Source of the DNA: Heterohyrax brucei
Taxonomy: Eukaryota > Chordata > Mammalia > Hyracoidea > Procaviidae
NCBI GenBank assembly: GCA_028571685.1
Contig: CM053142.1
Span: forward strand, 124,240,796 to 124,304,795
Direction of reading: 5' to 3'
DNA: 64,000 nt
This document shows positions 34,191 through 45,173 of the stretch, one piece after another. Every line of letters starts with the position of its first letter. Within the stretch, counting starts at the first letter, position 1. Under the pieces are notes generated by a model. It saw only the letters and a program-made list of their open reading frames with translations. It had not been told where the DNA came from and searched no databases. The translations under genes were made by a program, and so were the position numbers.

Positions 34191-36060
34191 TGTCAAAAAA
34201 ATGGGGTAGAAATCCATCCTTTTAATGTGTACAGTTCATTGGTTTTTACAAAGTTGTGCAACCATCACTGTCTAATTCCAGAACATTTTCATCATCCTTT
34301 CCAAAAAAACCCATACTCATTAGTAGTCACTCCCAGTTACCCCAAACCCTGGACATCCACCAGTCTACTTTCTTGATGGATTTGCCTGTTCTGGCTATTT
34401 CATATAAATGGAATTGTGACATACATGGCCTTTTGTGTTTCACTTCTTTCCCTGGGCGTGTTCTCAGATTTCATCCATGTTCTTGCATGAACTAATACTT
34501 CATTCCTTTTTATTGGTGGAATAATTTTCCATTGTGTAGATACACTATAGTTTGTCCATTCATCAGTTGATAAACATTGGTTATTTCCATTTTTTGACCA
34601 TTATAAATGATGTTGCTCTAAAAAATTAGTGTGCGTGATTTCATGTGGACATATGTTTGCCTTTCTTTTGGGTATATATGCCTAACATTGGAATTGCTGA
34701 CTTGTGTGGTAACTTCATGTTTAACTTTTTGAGCACCAGCTAGACTTACTTTCCCAAATGTTCCCAAGTTTTTCATTCCCAAACAGCAATGGAAAAGGAT
34801 TTCAGTTTTTCCGCATCCTCACCAACACTTGCTAGTGGGTTGTGTGTTTGTATGTGTCTGTGTGTTTAAGAATAGCCATCCTAGCGGGTATAAAGTAGTA
34901 TCTGATTGTGGTTTTGATTTGCATTTCTCAGATTGGTGATGTTAAGCATCTTTTCTTGTGCTTACTGTAAATCTTCTTTGGAGAACCTTCTATTCAAATC
35001 CTTTGTCCAGGTTTTCATTGGATTAATTTTCTTTTTATCTTTGAGTTGTAGTACTCGATATGTTCTGAATACTATATTCTTATATCCTCACAACTGGACC
35101 AACAGGCAACATCGTGATAAATGGAGAAAGGGTTGGGGTTATAAAAGATTTCATTTTACTTGGCTCCACAATCAGTGCCTATGAAAGTAGCAGTCAGGAA
35201 ATCAGAAGATGGATTCCATTGCGAAAATCTTCTGCAAAGGACTTCTTTACAGTACTGAAAAGTAAAGGTGTCACCTTGAAGGGTAAGATGCACCTGACCC
35301 AAGCCATGGAATTTTCAGTCGCATCATAAGCATGAGAAAGCTGGACAGTGAATGAGGAAGACAGAAGAAGAATTGATGCCTTTAAGTTGGGGTGTTGGTG
35401 AAGAATATTAAATGTACCATGGACTGCCAAAAGAACAAAAGATCGCTTCTGGAAGAAGTACAGTCAGAGTGCTACTTGGAAGTAAGGTTGGTGAGAGTGC
35501 ATCTTACATAGTTTGGACATGTTGTCAGAGGAGAGATCAGTCCCTAGAAAAGGATATCATGCTTGGTAGAGTGGAGGGTCAGAGAAAAAGAAGAAGACCC
35601 TCAAGGAGATGGATTGACACAGAGGCTGCAACAATGGGCTTAAGCATAAAAACAGTTGTGGATATTGCATAAAACTGGGCAATGTTTCGTTCTGTTGTGC
35701 ATTGGGTTGCTGTGAGTCAGAACTGACTTACCCAACAACATATTCTCATCGGATATGTGATTTGCAAAAACTTTCTCCTGTGTTTCCTTCTCTCTTTCTC
35801 TGCCCCATCTCTCTGTCTCAGTGTTGCCCTTTGAAGAACAGAAGTTTTTACTTCTAATAAAGTTTATGTTTGTGCTCTGGCTATCATATCGAAGAAACCA
35901 CTGCTTAATGTAAGACCTTGAAGACTTTTCTTCTAAGAGTTTATAGTTTTCACTGTTACATTTAGGTCTTTGATGCATTTTAAGTTAATGTTTTGTATGT
36001 AGGGTGAGATAGCAATCTGCTTTCATTCCTTTACATGTGGATATTCAATTATCTATAGAC
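34191..36060 (-). mobile_element. Old L1 ORF2 3' part, antisense
   Basis: Antisense ORF2 and flanking UTR of an old L1: tgtacagttcattgg, ccattgtgtagatacactat, ggtataaagtagtatctg, and further ORF2 after the RTE insertion (ttgatgcattttaagttaat). It is interrupted by the RTE copy at 35092-35738. It sits inside the older sense L1. Confidence 0.8.
35092..35738 (+). mobile_element. RTE-clade LINE, 3' end, sense
   Basis: C-terminal part of RTE ORF2 and the short 3' UTR. Visible peptide pieces: FILLGSTISAYESSSQEIRR, RKSSAKDFFTVLKSKGVTLK, KMHLTQAME, then EKDIMLGRVEGQRKRRRPSR. The family-typical tail gctgtgagtcagaactgact follows, ending in caacaaca. It is flanked by an approximate 10-bp duplication (atattcttat before, atattctcat after), so it landed in the antisense L1. 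It is the best preserved RTE piece in the window. Confidence 0.92.
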
Positions 36061-36355
36061 TTTTTGTAGAAATTAATAAACTGATTTCAAAATTCATATG
36101 GAACTGCTGAAGATTTAGCCAAAGCAACTTTGAATTAAAAAAAGAATCCTAGAACTTTACCTTATTTCAGGGTTATCATATAAAAAGTTACAATAATCAA
36201 GACAATCTGGTATTTGCATAAACATAGACCACTGGAACAGAATAGAGAGTTCAGAAATAGATTCACACATACTTGTTCAATTTTAGAGGAAGATAGAAGA
36301 GCAATTTACTGAAGAAAGGATAGGTTTTAAATAAATGTTGCTTAAACATTTGGAT

Positions 36356-36555
36356 GAATAGCCCTGGTGTCACAGTGGTTTGAGTGCTTGGCTTTACTGA
36401 GAGGTTGGCAATTGGAACCCATCAGTTGGTCCTCAGGAAAAAGATGTGGCAATTTGCTTCTGTAAAGATTACAGCTTTGGCAACTGCGTAAGGCATTTCT
36501 ACCATGTCCTGTTGGGTTGCTATGAGCTGGGATAATGATGGCAGTGAATTTTTTT
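36356..36555 (+). repeat. AfroSINE, long form, with target-site duplication
   Basis: Complete long-form copy from gaatagccctggtgtcacag to a T-rich end. It is flanked by a near-perfect 14-bp duplication (ttaaacatttggat at 36342-36355, ttaaacatttagat at 36556-36569) within the old L1. Confidence 0.93.
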
Positions 36556-37214
36556 TAAACATTTAGATATCTATTTGTGAAAAAATCCTGAACTTTGAAT
36601 CATGCCTGGCACCATAAATAAATTAAAATAAAATAGATCCTAGACCTAAATGTAGAAAATAAAATTAGGAAACTTGTAGAAGAAAATTTTTGTCACATTT
36701 TGTTAGTGAAAGATTTCTTAGATATGATACAAAAGCATGATTGTTAAAAAAAAATTGATAAATTGAATTTCAAAAGACACTGTTAAAAGAATGAAAAACT
36801 AAGCCATGGGTTGGAACAAAATATTTGCAGTCACTTAGCTGATGAAAGATTTGCATGCAACGTATGTAAAGAATTTTTAAAATTCTAAGAAAACATAAAG
36901 TACAATAGGTAAATTAGGCAAAAGATTTTAACAGATACTTAAGCAAAGAAATAGTTAATTAAAATAGTTAAAATTTAAAAGACTGAACTATACCAAATGT
37001 CGATGAGAATGTGGAGTAGGTAGAGCTGTCATATGCTGTTCTAGTAGTGTAATATAGTACAACCATTGTGGAAAATAGTCTGCCTCAGTCTTAAAAAGCT
37101 AAACATATATTTACTGTAGGACCCAGCCATTCTATTCATGATTATTTATGCAAGAGAAATGTAACCTTATGTCCATGTGAAAATTTGTACACAAATAGTC
37201 TTCCAGTGTTAATT

Positions 37215-37345
37215 TTGTTTATTTTTATTGTGCTTTAGGTGAAATTTGAAAGCTCAAATTAATTTCCCATGCAAAAATGTATATACATAGTTATGTGACA
37301 TTAGTTGCAATCCTTACAGTTTGACAGCATACTCCCTCTTTACCA
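37215..37345 (-). mobile_element. L1 3' terminus fragment, antisense
   Basis: Begins with the + strand string tttattgtgctttaggtgaa and continues through acattagttgcaatcctta and gacagcatactccctc, the reverse complement of an L1 3' UTR end of the second family (compare 18119-18260). It interrupts the old L1's ORF2 tail. Confidence 0.75.
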
Positions 37346-37627
37346 TAAGCAGTGTTATTTATAATAGAGAAAATTTATTACAACTCAAATGCATATCATC
37401 AGCTGAATGAATAAGCAAATTATAGTATATCCATGTAATGGGATTCTACTTAGTAATTAAAAGGAATGAACTATTACAATGCAAAAACGTGAGTAGATCT
37501 CAAAATAATTATGCTGAGTGAACCAAGCCAGGCCCCAAACAGTACACACTATCTTTACACCAGATCTTAGAAAAGTGCAAAACTAGCTGTAGTGACAGAT
37601 ACCCCTTAATATAGAGTTCTAACCCAG

Positions 37628-37722
37628 AAAAGCAAACCTGTTGCCATCAAGTTGATTCAGGCTTATAGAGACCCTGCAGGAAAGAGGAGAACTACTTCAG
37701 GGAGTTTCCAAGGATTTTTTTT
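37628..37722 (-). repeat. AfroSINE tail and body, antisense, 266 bp upstream of exon 3
   Basis: Only the tail-side half is present (cctgttgccatcaagttgat, gggagtttccaaggat), cut before the tRNA-like head. Its position and orientation relative to the sense copy at 38372-38523 place USP15 exon 3 between inverted SINEs. Confidence 0.85.
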
Positions 37723-37988
37723 TTCCTAAGACTCCTGTAAAAGAAAAATTATTCTTTTAAACACTTGTTAATTGACTAATGATACATATTGAAACTTTTC
37801 AGAACAGCAGTTTACTTTGAAATAGGTGGTTTCAGATTTAAGTCTCTTCAGAGATTTCTTTAAAACTCATTACTGTAAATATTTAAAGAAAATTAGTCTA
37901 TGAGTTTACTTTATAATGTATATAACTAGACTACTTACAGGTATGTTCTGTTGGTTCTTTTTATGTATTGAAGTTTTCGTTTTTGCAG

Positions 37989-38119
37989 ATGGCGATGCAC
38001 AGTCACTTAAGGAGCATCTTATTGATGAATTGGATTACATACTCTTGCCAACTGAGGGCTGGAATAAACTTGTCAGCTGGTACACATTGATGGAAGGTCA
38101 GGAGCCAATAGCAAGAAAG
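37989..38119 (+). CDS. USP15: USP15 exon 3 (DUSP domain, C-terminal part)
   Basis: Coding exon of 131 bp. The first two bases complete the Asp codon begun in exon 2, then 43 codons run [20 protein letters not shown] to EGQEPIARK, ending in phase 0. It corresponds to residues about 73-116, closing the DUSP domain and including the [16 protein letters not shown] segment. The acceptor gtttttgcag and donor AAG|GTATAT are canonical. The peptide is identical to the human protein as I remember it. A frame reading through from intronic sequence at 37916 is an artefact of the open upstream intron. Confidence 0.98.
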
Positions 38120-38371
38120 GTATATTTTAAAAACAATTATTATAGATTTTTTTTTGAATAATTCAATTGCATTAGGTAATTCTTTCCTTCTCCTTCTTTT
38201 TGCCTTCCTACCTCCTAGTTCTGTAAGCTATCAAATACTTTGTAAGGCTGATAGATCTACTCTGAATATTTGATATTCTTTCACAATAGCTACACTCTTA
38301 CTTTCATAAATGATTTTGTAATTCAAGAGAATAAAGGAAACAAGTCTTTTTTAATGTTTCTAGGGTAAATT

Positions 38372-38523
38372 TGGAGCTGTGGTAGTAGATTAGTTAAGAG
38401 CTGAACTGCTAACCAAAAGGTCAGCAGTTGGAATCCAGTAGCCACTCTTGGTAACCCTTATGAGGCAGTTCTGCTCTGTCGAGTAGAGTCGCTGTGAGTC
38501 AGGATGGACTCAGCAAAACTTTA
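38372..38523 (+). repeat. AfroSINE, 252 bp downstream of exon 3
   Basis: Complete short-form sense copy (gctgaactgctaaccaaaag, gtcgctgtgagtcaggatg). It is inverted relative to 37628-37722. Confidence 0.9.
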
Positions 38524-38787
38524 AAGGATAGAAAAATATGCTGTATTTTGAAGTTTAAAACCTTTTTATATTACAAAATATGTTCTTCAACTTTTTTCAC
38601 TTATTTTCTGTTTCATTAAAAAAGCAGTCCAACAAGTGTTTTAAGAAAGCAGGACCAGGTTGGCTAAGTTTGTATTGTGTGACCTTGCAGAAACCCCTGA
38701 ATATCTTAACTTCTCTGTCCTCATTTCTTTGTCTGTAAAATGGAGATAATACCTCCATTTAACCCTTGCAGTTTTCTGCAAGGGTTA

Positions 38788-38951
38788 AAACAGAGCCAAA
38801 CCTGTTGCCATTGAGTCTATTCCAACTCATAGCAACTGTATAAGGCAGAGTACAACTGCACCGTAGGGTTTCCAAGGAGTGTCTGGTGTATTTGAACTAC
38901 TGGCCTTTTAGTTAGCAACAATAACTCATAACCACTACACCACCAGGCTTG
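38788..38951 (-). repeat. AfroSINE, antisense
   Basis: Complete, little-diverged reverse-complement copy (ccaaacctgttgccattgag to cactacaccaccaggctt). Confidence 0.93.
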
Positions 38952-38997
38952 CACTGCAAGGTTTAAGTGAATTAACATGTAAAGTGTCCAGAACAGA

Positions 38998-39160
38998 GGT
39001 TGTTAAGTTCTACTGAGTTGATTACAACTCAGCAACTTCATGTTAAAATAGAAATGCCACATAGAGTTTTCTAGTCTGTAGTCTTTATGGGAACAAACTG
39101 CCAGGCCTTTTCTCCCATAAAGTGTCTGACGGGTTTGAGTCATCATTCTTTGGTTTTGCA
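38998..39160 (-). repeat. AfroSINE, long form, antisense
   Basis: Diverged reverse-complement copy with the long-form caaactgccaggccttttct block; head side degraded. Confidence 0.8.
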
Positions 39161-40215
39161 TGAATTGAAACAATATTTCTTTGGGGCTTATCAAATTAGC
39201 AAAGATATTTTAAATGAGAATGCAAAGAGCTGATAGTAAAACAGGTGTTTTCAAGCATTGAACTGGATGGGTAAATTGATACACTTCTTTTGGAAGACAA
39301 ACAGTTTGATAAGATAAGCAAATTATCTGATCAAACAGATAGATTTTTGGACCCTGGTAGCACAGTGGTTAAGAGCTCGGCTGCTAAGCGAAAGATTACC
39401 AGTTTGAATGTACCAATTTCTCCTTGGAAATCCTGCGAGGTAGTTCTGCTCTGTCCTGTACGGTTGATATAAGTAGGAACAGAATCAACTCAATGGTAGT
39501 GGTGTATTTTGTTTTTTCTGTGCTGATAGTCAGTTTTGTGGCAATGTATGATATTAGATACTGTTGGAGAAAAGGCATCTCACAGATTGATGAGGAAGTG
39601 CACGTGATGCTAATCAAAACTACAGTGAAATACCGTCTCATTCCAACAAGGCTGGCATTAATCCAGAAAACACAAAATAATACTGTTGGCAAAGCTGTGG
39701 AGAAACTGGAACACTTAAACATTGCTGGTAGGAGTGTAAAATGGTACAACCACTTTGGAAATCACTTCATCCTTTTCTTGAAAAAGCTAGAAATAGAAAT
39801 ACGTACAATTGAGCAATCCCACTTCTTGGAATATATCCTAGAGAAATAATAGCTGCCACATAAATAAATAATGCACGCATCATCACAGCATTGTCTACAA
39901 TAACAAAAAGGTTGAAATCATCCTAGGTGCTCAACAGTGGATGAATGGATAAACGTACTATGATATACTCACACAATGGAATTTTGTGCAGTGATAAGGA
40001 ACAATGGTGAATTTGGGAAACATTTCGTAACATGGAGGAATCTGAAAGGCATTATAATGAGTAAGATTAGTTGCAAAATGTTAAATATTGTATTGTATTG
40101 AGACCACTATTATAAGGTCTCAAGAAGAAATGTAAACTTAGAAGAAAGTGGTCTTTGATGGTTTGGGGGGTAGGGAGAGAAGAAGAGAAGTATTTACTTT
40201 TAAACAATAAATTAA
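39160..40215 (+). mobile_element. Old L1 ORF2 3' end and UTR, sense
   Basis: Sense ORF2 C-terminal remnant after 39590: acagtgaaataccgtctcat, ggagaaactggaacacttaa, cccacttcttggaatatatc, then the tail region with attgagaccactatt. It is split by the AfroSINE at 39349-39512. The 141-codon frame at 39424 is a SINE/L1 chimera, not a gene. Confidence 0.82.
39349..39512 (+). repeat. AfroSINE
   Basis: Complete short-form copy with a very typical head (ggtagcacagtggttaagag). It is inserted in the L1 remnant around 39170-40215. Confidence 0.92.
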
Positions 40216-41496
40216 AAAATAAAACTGAGGCTTTACTTTGGTTTTAGCAACCTACCAATGATTAGTAGTTACTTGATGTGGCATTTTAGTGCTCTTATTT
40301 ACCCATTGGGTCCCAGAGCAGAAATTTCTGATTGATAGGAATAATTAATTTCTGATTTCTCACTTTTAGCCTCAAATAAAGTGATGTATCTTTTTCTTAA
40401 TTCTTAGCCTCAGAGTGAAATTAGTATGAGATAAAGGGTGTAATTTATGTTAATTTTATAAAGTAAATTAAGTTCATTAATTAACAGAAGTAAAAACGTA
40501 AGCAGTATTAAACATTGATCAGAGGGTTTAATGGAATAATTATTATGAGACTATATGACAGAGTTATATAAAAACTAATGTTGGATTAGAAGTAAATACT
40601 ATATAAACTTCATTTGAATGGTTTAAGCTGAAACAATTTTCTAGTAAGGGGAAGAAAGTTTGTAAGTCTCTTAGTGAGTTAAGGTTAAGCTCCTGTGTAC
40701 ATGTAAGTCATTTGGAGCCTCCCTTTTGCCGTATTTGTGTAATGTATCACATATCAGGCTGATTACTATTTTCAGAAACAGTCTTCATGACTGAAATCCT
40801 GCATTTAACCTTTAGAAGATCAAAAGGAAATATTCTTATTTAAAAGGTGACTGCAGTGTATACATGTTTTCTCTTTTTTATTCTTTATAACTCACATGGT
40901 TAACAGCTTTTTTTTTTCATCTGTTGCATGGTATTACTAAGTGTGTATTTAAAGGTCATGCAAGGTCATCTTAGGTTGGAAAACTAACATATCAGTTACA
41001 GAGGCATAGCTAAATATTTTGACAGCAGTAATTTGGAGTTACCATTTTAAAAGATTTATTTTAACATACAGAGTGATGATATAACTGTTAGCATAAATTG
41101 TATAAAACTTACAAATTTTAAAGGTTTTCTGCTTGGAATCAAATGCTCAAAACTAAAAATCTGCATGTTTCATCAGAGATGTATTAATATATATAGTTAT
41201 TTGAGTAAACTTTATTATTAATACTGAATGTGTTCATTGTGTACAGTTTACCAGTGTACACCTATATCAGTAAACTGCCTTTATTGTTTTATATCACAGT
41301 TTTTCATAGTATGCTGTATATTAAAATTTCAAAAAAGGTTTCTTTTTAACTGTCTAGTATCTTTCATATTGACAGGTTTTCAAAGTTACTGTTTCTCATT
41401 AACAGTTACATTTTTTAAAAGTTTTCTGAGAAAAGGATATTGTTGGAGGCAGTGAAATATATTGAGATACAGCTGACACTGATTTTTTTTTTTTAG
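40216..41496. other. USP15 intron 3, unique part
   Basis: 1.3 kb of AT-rich intron with no recognised repeat or gene, ending in the poly-T tract and TTTTAG acceptor of exon 4. Confidence 0.6.
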
Positions 41497-41623
41497 GTGG
41501 TTGAACAGGGTATGTTTGTAAAGCACTGCAAAGTAGAAGTATATCTCACAGAATTGAAGCTCTGTGAGAATGGAAATATGAACAATGTTGTAACTCGAAG
41601 ATTTAGCAAAGCTGACACAATAG
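41497..41623 (+). CDS. USP15: USP15 exon 4 (DUSP-UBL linker and start of UBL1)
   Basis: Coding exon of 127 bp in phase 0 at its start: [20 protein letters not shown] to RRFSKADTI (42 codons), plus one G that begins an Asp codon completed at 59215. It corresponds to residues about 117-158: the end of the DUSP domain, the linker and the first strands of the first ubiquitin-like domain. The acceptor has 12 or more consecutive T then AG; the donor is ATAG|GTAATG. The peptide is identical to human USP15 as remembered. The GTG at the exon start is an ordinary Val codon, not a start. Confidence 0.98.
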
Positions 41624-42440
41624 GTAATGCAAGATTCTTTTTGGTTTCTTTTAACCATTGCTGTTATATATTTGTTTATGATTCTGTTTGTTAGACGTTA
41701 GTGAAAGGATAACCATTTTAAGTGTTTACGCTTAAGCGTGAGAAAGTCCCAGAGTTTGATGAAACATGTCTTATTTAGAGTTGAAGTATTTGTGGGGTTT
41801 TTTTGTCCTATTTTGCAACTTTAAGCTAAGTTTGATATTTGTGTTTTTTGCTTTTTGCCCCCTAAAAATCCTCACATAGTTACTGTTTTAATTTGGCATT
41901 TTAAAATATACATGCTGTTTGTCACATGGCTGTAGATTGAACAAAGTAATGAGTACTTAAAAAATTGACATCATAGTAGTGAGTGCTTCAGAACAGGTGT
42001 ATGTGTATGCTTCTCCTTTTTTGCATGGAAAATGATTTTGCCTTATTTATTTACTTTTTCTCACAGTTTATTCTTTTGAACTCTAAATTCAGTTAAATAG
42101 CTAAATGAGGCAGCAAACAGAATTATTAGAACATACTGAATTTTTTTTTTTTTTACAATGAGTAAGTTTGGGAATTAATTGCAGAGATATGTGTACCTAA
42201 TCACTTAATCTTACATCTATAATAGAGAAATTTACATGTAGCTAGATATTTAAGGTCAAGAATACAGTGAATAAAGTATTTTTTAATAAATGATTATAAT
42301 TTATTAATAAAGTACTATTTATTAATAAGTACTATTTCAGAAAACAGCTCAAAATAAAAATTATAAAAGGTGTAGATACTAATTTCAAATAACATTGTCA
42401 TAAAGTAAAGTTAACAGTGATCACATTGATCTGGTTTCAA
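41624..42440. other. USP15 intron 4, proximal unique part
   Basis: AT-rich intron with no recognised element for about 800 bp after exon 4. Confidence 0.6.
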
Positions 42441-43140
42441 ATGAAAATTGATGAATACCTAGGAACTCAGTTGCTGAGTTGTGTGGTAAGCCTGTGTTTC
42501 ATTTAGCTTTGTAAAAAGCTACCACACTGTCTCCTAGAGTAAGTGCCATTTTGCATTCCTACTGTAAGTTCCCACTTCAGTGTGTTGGCAGCATACCCAC
42601 ATAAAAACCTGTACACAGATGCTTAGAGCAGCTTTGTAACTACCAAAAATTGGAAGCAACAAAGATGTTTGTCAATAAATAAATGAATAAACACATTGTG
42701 GTACATCCATTCAATGGAATACTACTTTGTGACCAAAAAAAAGGAGCTATCAAGCTATTAAAAAATAGAGAGATCTTAAATGCATATTACTAAGTGAAAG
42801 ACACCGTCTGATAAAACCATACTGCATGATTCCAACTACATGGCATTCTAGGAAAGGCAAAATGAGTAGCAGTTAAAGACCAGTGGTTGCCAGGTGGTCA
42901 CAGGGAGAGGAGAAGGGTGAAATGGTAAAGCGCAGAGCGTTTTTAGGGTAATGGAGGTATTTTGTATGATGCTATAGTGGTGGGCACATGACATTGTGTG
43001 TTTGTCAAGACTTACAGAAAATACAACAGAAAGAGTGAACTGTAAACTATGAATTTTAATAATCTAGAAAACAATATAGGGGAGACAGGAGGTATGTGGG
43101 AACTCAGTGTTTTGTGCACAATTTCTCTGTAAGTCTAAAA
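42441..43140 (+). mobile_element. Old L1 3' end with 5' inversion (twin priming)
   Basis: From about 42595 to 43140 it is a sense L1 3' end (ttggaagcaacaaagatgtt, caatggaatactactttgtg, ccaggtggtcacagg). The 145 bp before it (42445-42590) is L1 ORF2 in antisense (aatacctaggaactcag, tttgcattcctactg). That antisense piece derives from just upstream of where the sense part starts. This is the classic structure left by twin-primed L1 integration. Confidence 0.8.
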
Positions 43141-43377
43141 GTGCTCTAAACAATCTGTGTAAAGAGAAAATGGACAGTAGGAGAGAAGGACACATGACAT
43201 TTGTGTAGAATTCCTCAGCAAGGAAGAGAGATTAGCTGGTTTTATTTTCCTTTCCTTTATTTAGATGGAACATTTGTAAGTTTGAGGTGTTCTTTCACTG
43301 TACTCATACAGTTCTCTAAAATGAATGCTTAAAATATTAAAAATTCCATATGTAAGTGTTACTTCTTTTGTAATCAG

Positions 43378-43587
43378 AGGAGCCCTTGTGGTTGAGCTCT
43401 TGGCTGCTAAGCAAAAGATGGGTTGTTCAAACCCACCATCTGCTCCATGGGAGAAAGACGTGGCAGTCTGCTTTTGTAACGACTGACAACCTCAAAAACC
43501 CTGTGGGGCAGTTTTTCTCTGTCCTGAGGGATCACTGAGTTGGAGTCAGCTTGACGGCAATGAGTTGGAAATTGGTTTTTGGTTGTT
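43378..43587 (+). repeat. AfroSINE, long form
   Basis: Complete copy: ggagcccttgtggttgagct, gtggcagtctgcttttgtaa, ctgtcctgagggatcactga, ending in T-rich sequence. Confidence 0.9.
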
Positions 43588-44339
43588 GTAATTATTGTTA
43601 TGGATAAACTGATTAAATTTTTAAATTCCAAGATTTATGGTACTTGTTCAGGAAAATAATCCATTTCTGCATTTGAAAAATCAGAAGTTTATAATATATG
43701 AAAATTATGTTAATCATATTGAAACCATATACAGTGCCAATCTATAAGTTTATGTAACAAGGATAAAATGAACTCAGACTGCATAATCTGTAAAATTTTC
43801 AGACAGATGAGAAGTTCTCTCTTAAAATAGTTGATACAGATAATATTTTTGGTTATTTTTAAGATTTGGTATTTTCTTATCTCCTTGCCTCATCTAGTGG
43901 GAAATTTACATATAAATAAGAGACAGTCAGACATCTTCTTTTAGAATGTTATTTTACCACATTATATTTTTAATACCAATTCTATAAAAATCAGTAACTA
44001 GTTTCTGAATTTAAAATTATGGAATTCTCATATTAAATACTATGTAAGTCTTTGCCAAAGAGAGATGTAATTTATATACTATCTGTACTTCAAATAATAT
44101 AATCTAGCACATATTTTAACCAACATAGTTTAAATACACTTATACTTCATAATATTAGAACAGTGTTTTTCAAGCTGGACTGTCACTACTTTGGTCATTC
44201 ATTAAGCAGTTTTAGGAATATAGGGAATGAAATAGACAAATTCAGAATAAAAATATCATTACATGTACTGGGTCACAATTTCTCATTGTTTTTTTTTTCA
44301 TTGTAGGTTTTTGTTTTAAAAGTATAAAGTCTGTATTAG
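43588..44339. other. Intron 4, no recognised element
   Basis: AT-rich sequence with no gene or repeat recognised. Confidence 0.55.
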
Positions 44340-45173
44340 AACAAGTTTATTTTTGAACTGAATGAGTTCCATATTTCCATGTATCTGGTGTTCCAGCCCC
44401 TCCCTGCCATCTTATTTTGCTTTTGAGCAGATAGTCACCTTTTATTCTCATGTAGATGATTGTCCTAAGGAACACTTTCTTCACAGATATAATTGTTTAT
44501 TTTATAGATCTGTTTATTATTTGGGTGAAAGATGATCTCTAGGAATGACTTTGGTTCGTAGCTGAAAGAGTTGTTTATGTGCCGTGGTCGCAGAGATTCC
44601 TCTAGCTTCTGCTGGGTCAATAAGTCTGCTCTTTTCTATGAAGTTGAATTTTGTTCTACTTTTTTTCCCAGTCTTAACTGGGAACTTCTGTTGTGATCCT
44701 GGTCAGAGCCTTTGGTAGTAGTAGCTGAGCACCATCTAGTTCTGATCTTAGGCTAATGGAGGCTGTGGTTCTTGTTGTCCATTAGTCCTTTAGACTAATT
44801 GCTTCCTTGAGTCTTTGGTTTTCTTCACTCACCTTTGTGGCATATGGGAAGAGAACAATAGTTAATAGTTATATCTTAACTGCTTGTAAGCTTTTAAGAC
44901 ACCAGATACTAGTTTCCAAGATAAGATGTAGAACATTGTCTTTATGGGCTGTGTTACGCCAGTTGACCAAAATGTTCGCTGAAACTATGGTCCTCAGCTC
45001 TCAAGGCCAGTAAATCAGTCTCATGAGATTCTGGGTTATGTCTGTGAATCTTCCGTGACAGTGCCTCTTGTATGCCCTGTATGTGCAGCCTATACATATA
45101 TGTATGTAGAAATATCCCTAGTCAAACCTTTATATGCACATGGAAGTACTCCAGTATGCCCTTCCCACAATGG

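Larger units (their letters stand above)
21125..37600 (+). mobile_element. Very old sense L1 acting as host for nested insertions
   Basis: Pieces of one ancient L1 appear in correct order across intron 2: the 5' UTR start (cttctggccaaggtggagta at about 21131), an endonuclease-region remnant (22906-23513), the stretch before the RT domain (31369-31878), RT-domain remnants (32199-33160), and the ORF2 C-terminus and 3' end (36061-37600, with tagaccactggaacagaata and ggaaaatagtctgcctcag). The gaps are filled by later insertions listed separately. The coding potential is destroyed. That all pieces are one element is inferred from order and orientation. Confidence 0.7.

Noticed and set aside
39424-39849. 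141-codon + strand frame
   Set aside because: It runs from an AfroSINE into decayed L1 ORF2; a chance chimera.
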